Position numbers and translations under genes: made by a program. A DNA stretch of 64,000 nt, from NCBI GenBank assembly GCA_963693285.1, contig OY848923.1, positions 6,776,920 through 6,840,919 of the forward strand, read 5' to 3'. Source of the DNA: Xestospongia muta. Lineage: Eukaryota > Porifera > Demospongiae > Haplosclerida > Petrosiidae. Each line of letters begins with the position of its first letter. Position 1 is the first letter of the stretch. Of this stretch, positions 62,325-64,000 are shown piece after piece. The notes beneath the pieces were generated by a model. The model saw only the letters and a list, made by a program, of their open reading frames with translations, was not told the origin of the DNA and did no database searches.

Positions 62325-63465
62325 AGGACAACTTCAAATAAATGTTTATTAACTGGTACTACCTACAGAGAATCAACCAGGAAAGACATTGAGTACATCC
62401 AACATAACTACACTTGATATTAATGTATGTGGAATAAATATAACACATGAAGAAATACATCAAGCTATAGCCACTTACCTTGGACCAGAATACAAGTGAA
62501 TTGTCTGAATTATAAATGTATGTATCCTACCAGGCTAGATGTGATAGAATCAATCCGAGATCATGATTGGATAAAGGGTATTTGATTAGTCAGGAAGTAA
62601 CTCTTACATCAAATGGAACTGATTATGTAGTTCCTGAAGGAACTAGGTTCAATTTGTATCTGTCTGATGGTCAGTTCATATAGCATAAATAATATTTATA
62701 TATTATATTTTGTACTATTGCTATAAATGATGAGACTCAGGAGATATGTTAGTTTATGTTACTACAGAAAATGTTAAATTGAGTTATACACATGTAGAGG
62801 ATGTCCATACTTTTATAGCTAATTTTTCACCCTTTATTTTACAAAATGGTAAAAGTTTGCAATTTTTAACTATTTCAACTGACTTGCTTGCTACAAACCT
62901 ATTATGTAGATTAATATAATTTATACAACAACCAATTTGAATACTCAATTGTTTCTATGCTGAGAGCACTACAACAGTTCTAATCCTTCTCATTACTCTT
63001 AAAATTGAAAGTAAACAGCATTAACTGACTTCTATCATAAACGTATTAATATATACCAATGAATTTGTTTCTTCAAGATGTGTTACATGCAAATATATAT
63101 ATCCATGTTTTTATTTTTATTTTTACAGAATGAGACCCAGTCCGTTCTTGGCAGTGTATTTGATATGCTATTTCATAATACTAGAGACCTTGCATTTTAA
63201 CACTGATACTATTGGTAACTGTCTAAAACAGATATATCATCAGAGAAGAAACTATATCATTGAATGTTTTTCCACATACTATTGACTTATCAGCTGATAT
63301 CTCAGAAACCAATTGTTTGTCATGTGTATGAGATAGAATCTATTCCTCAAACTATCTCACCTTCTGGCACAAAACTGATTGGACTTAATTGTTTCTTTAT
63401 TTCTAAAAAAGTTAATGTTAAATTAATTAAACGTTATATTAATAATTTAAAAATTATTCTTGTCT
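62325..63465 (+). pseudogene. Family V relic V11, inverted orientation
   Basis: Plus-strand V exons appear in order: module-1 end exon (62327-62497, ending YLGPEYK), hairpin exon (about 62534-62670, VPEGTRF, with a frameshift after IKG and a poor GTCAG donor), strand exon (about 62722-62852), C-x-F exon (about 63128-63228) and module-2 end exon (about 63283-63465). It is the only V copy facing this way. Confidence 0.65.
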
Positions 63466-63539
63466 TTTTTGCCAAACCTGTTTTGGTAACAATGAAATCA
63501 TCAGCATACAAATATTTGAGATAATTTAAATTTATATTT

Positions 63540-63805
63540 GAATTAGTTTGTTAATTTATCAATGTTCATTTATTTTACATATAATACATGATAAGTTACT
63601 GAGATGTAGTAAGCATCACAAAATATTTCATTATAGTAATATACTACTAGTATTAGTGTAATGGCATTATAGTGATATACTATTGACAGTACATAGTACT
63701 AGTGTAATAGTTTAATGTCTCGTATAAAGTAATACTGTTTCAATTGTCATAGTAGAAGTAATACCATTTTAATTGCTCTAATTACTACAGAATTGTACCA
63801 TTTGT
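63540..63805 (-). repeat. Block R, inverted copy
   Basis: Reverse-complement match to 480-800. It follows V11 just as block R follows V1, so a whole V locus was inverted. Confidence 0.6.
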
Positions 63806-63857
63806 GTACTTTAACAAATGACTACTCAATATATTTCTATTTATAAAAAGAAACTCA

Positions 63858-64000
63858 CCTAATTCTGGTAGCTGTAACTTATTCCAATTTGGTACTGTGA
63901 GACTTTGATGTGCAAAAACATCTCAAATATTCAACTTGGACAGGATAACCAGGTACTTGAAGTCATGCAAACATATAGATCAAATACAGAACAATTGGTA
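63858..64000 (-). pseudogene. Family D relic D6 (end of DED2)
   Basis: The minus strand matches the last 45 or so codons of D exon 1 up to its donor at about 63858. An in-frame TGA replaces the tryptophan of YMFAW, and other indels follow. It continues beyond the window. Confidence 0.7.

Overview
The window looks like an AT-rich nuclear segment of an early-branching animal, most likely a demosponge; this is inference from gene content. The signs are small spliced genes with GT-AG introns, tandem death-effector-domain (DED) proteins, a Ty3/gypsy element, an animal-type CMC-like DNA transposon and many microsatellites. No prokaryotic gene organisation, rRNA or tRNA gene was seen.

The core is a tandem array of two unrelated multi-exon gene families. 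Family D (plus strand) has three exons. Exon 1 is exactly 616 nt and encodes two DEDs. Exon 2 is 87 nt and encodes an acidic linker. Exon 3 encodes a membrane segment, a large glycosylated six-cysteine ectodomain, a second membrane segment and a short tail. Four copies are open (26.3-28.3, 37.2-39.5, 43.7-46.0 and 58.8-61.1 kb), one is a full-length pseudogene (18.7-21.1 kb), and fragments lie near 21.6, 28.8-29.3 and 63.9 kb.

Family V (mostly minus strand) was assembled by hand from conserved splice junctions. It is a seven- to eight-exon gene for a protein of about 300-340 residues. The protein is built from two modules, each with a V/I-P-x-G-T hairpin exon, a C-x-F strand exon and a helical exon ending L/F-G-x-x-Y. 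I do not recognise it. Open copies: V1 (1.1-2.7 kb), V2 (14.5-16.1), V3 (22.3-24.0) and V9 (55.1-57.8). V6 (32.6-34.9) has one stop codon. Relics lie at 9.6-10.7, 12.9-13.9, 29.3-29.6, 40.2-41.6, 46.7-47.9 plus 54.1-54.7, 61.8-62.3 and, inverted, 62.3-63.5 kb.

Mobile DNA has been inserted into this array. A 5.4 kb two-gene transposon with both genes open lies at 3721-9149, and its paralogous empty site is at 17388. A 6.1 kb Ty3/gypsy element (47974-54086) sits in an intron of relic V8, with a 5-bp target duplication; its empty site is at 9947. There are also foldback and short inverted-repeat elements, a 38-bp palindrome repeated in 148-bp units next to V promoters, and long ATCT, ATCC, GA and GT tracts.

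Working picture (inference): D proteins are membrane-tethered tandem-DED molecules whose ectodomains vary more than their DEDs, as expected of a receptor family. V genes are their constant neighbours. The array has grown by segmental duplication and decayed by transposon insertion and recombination.
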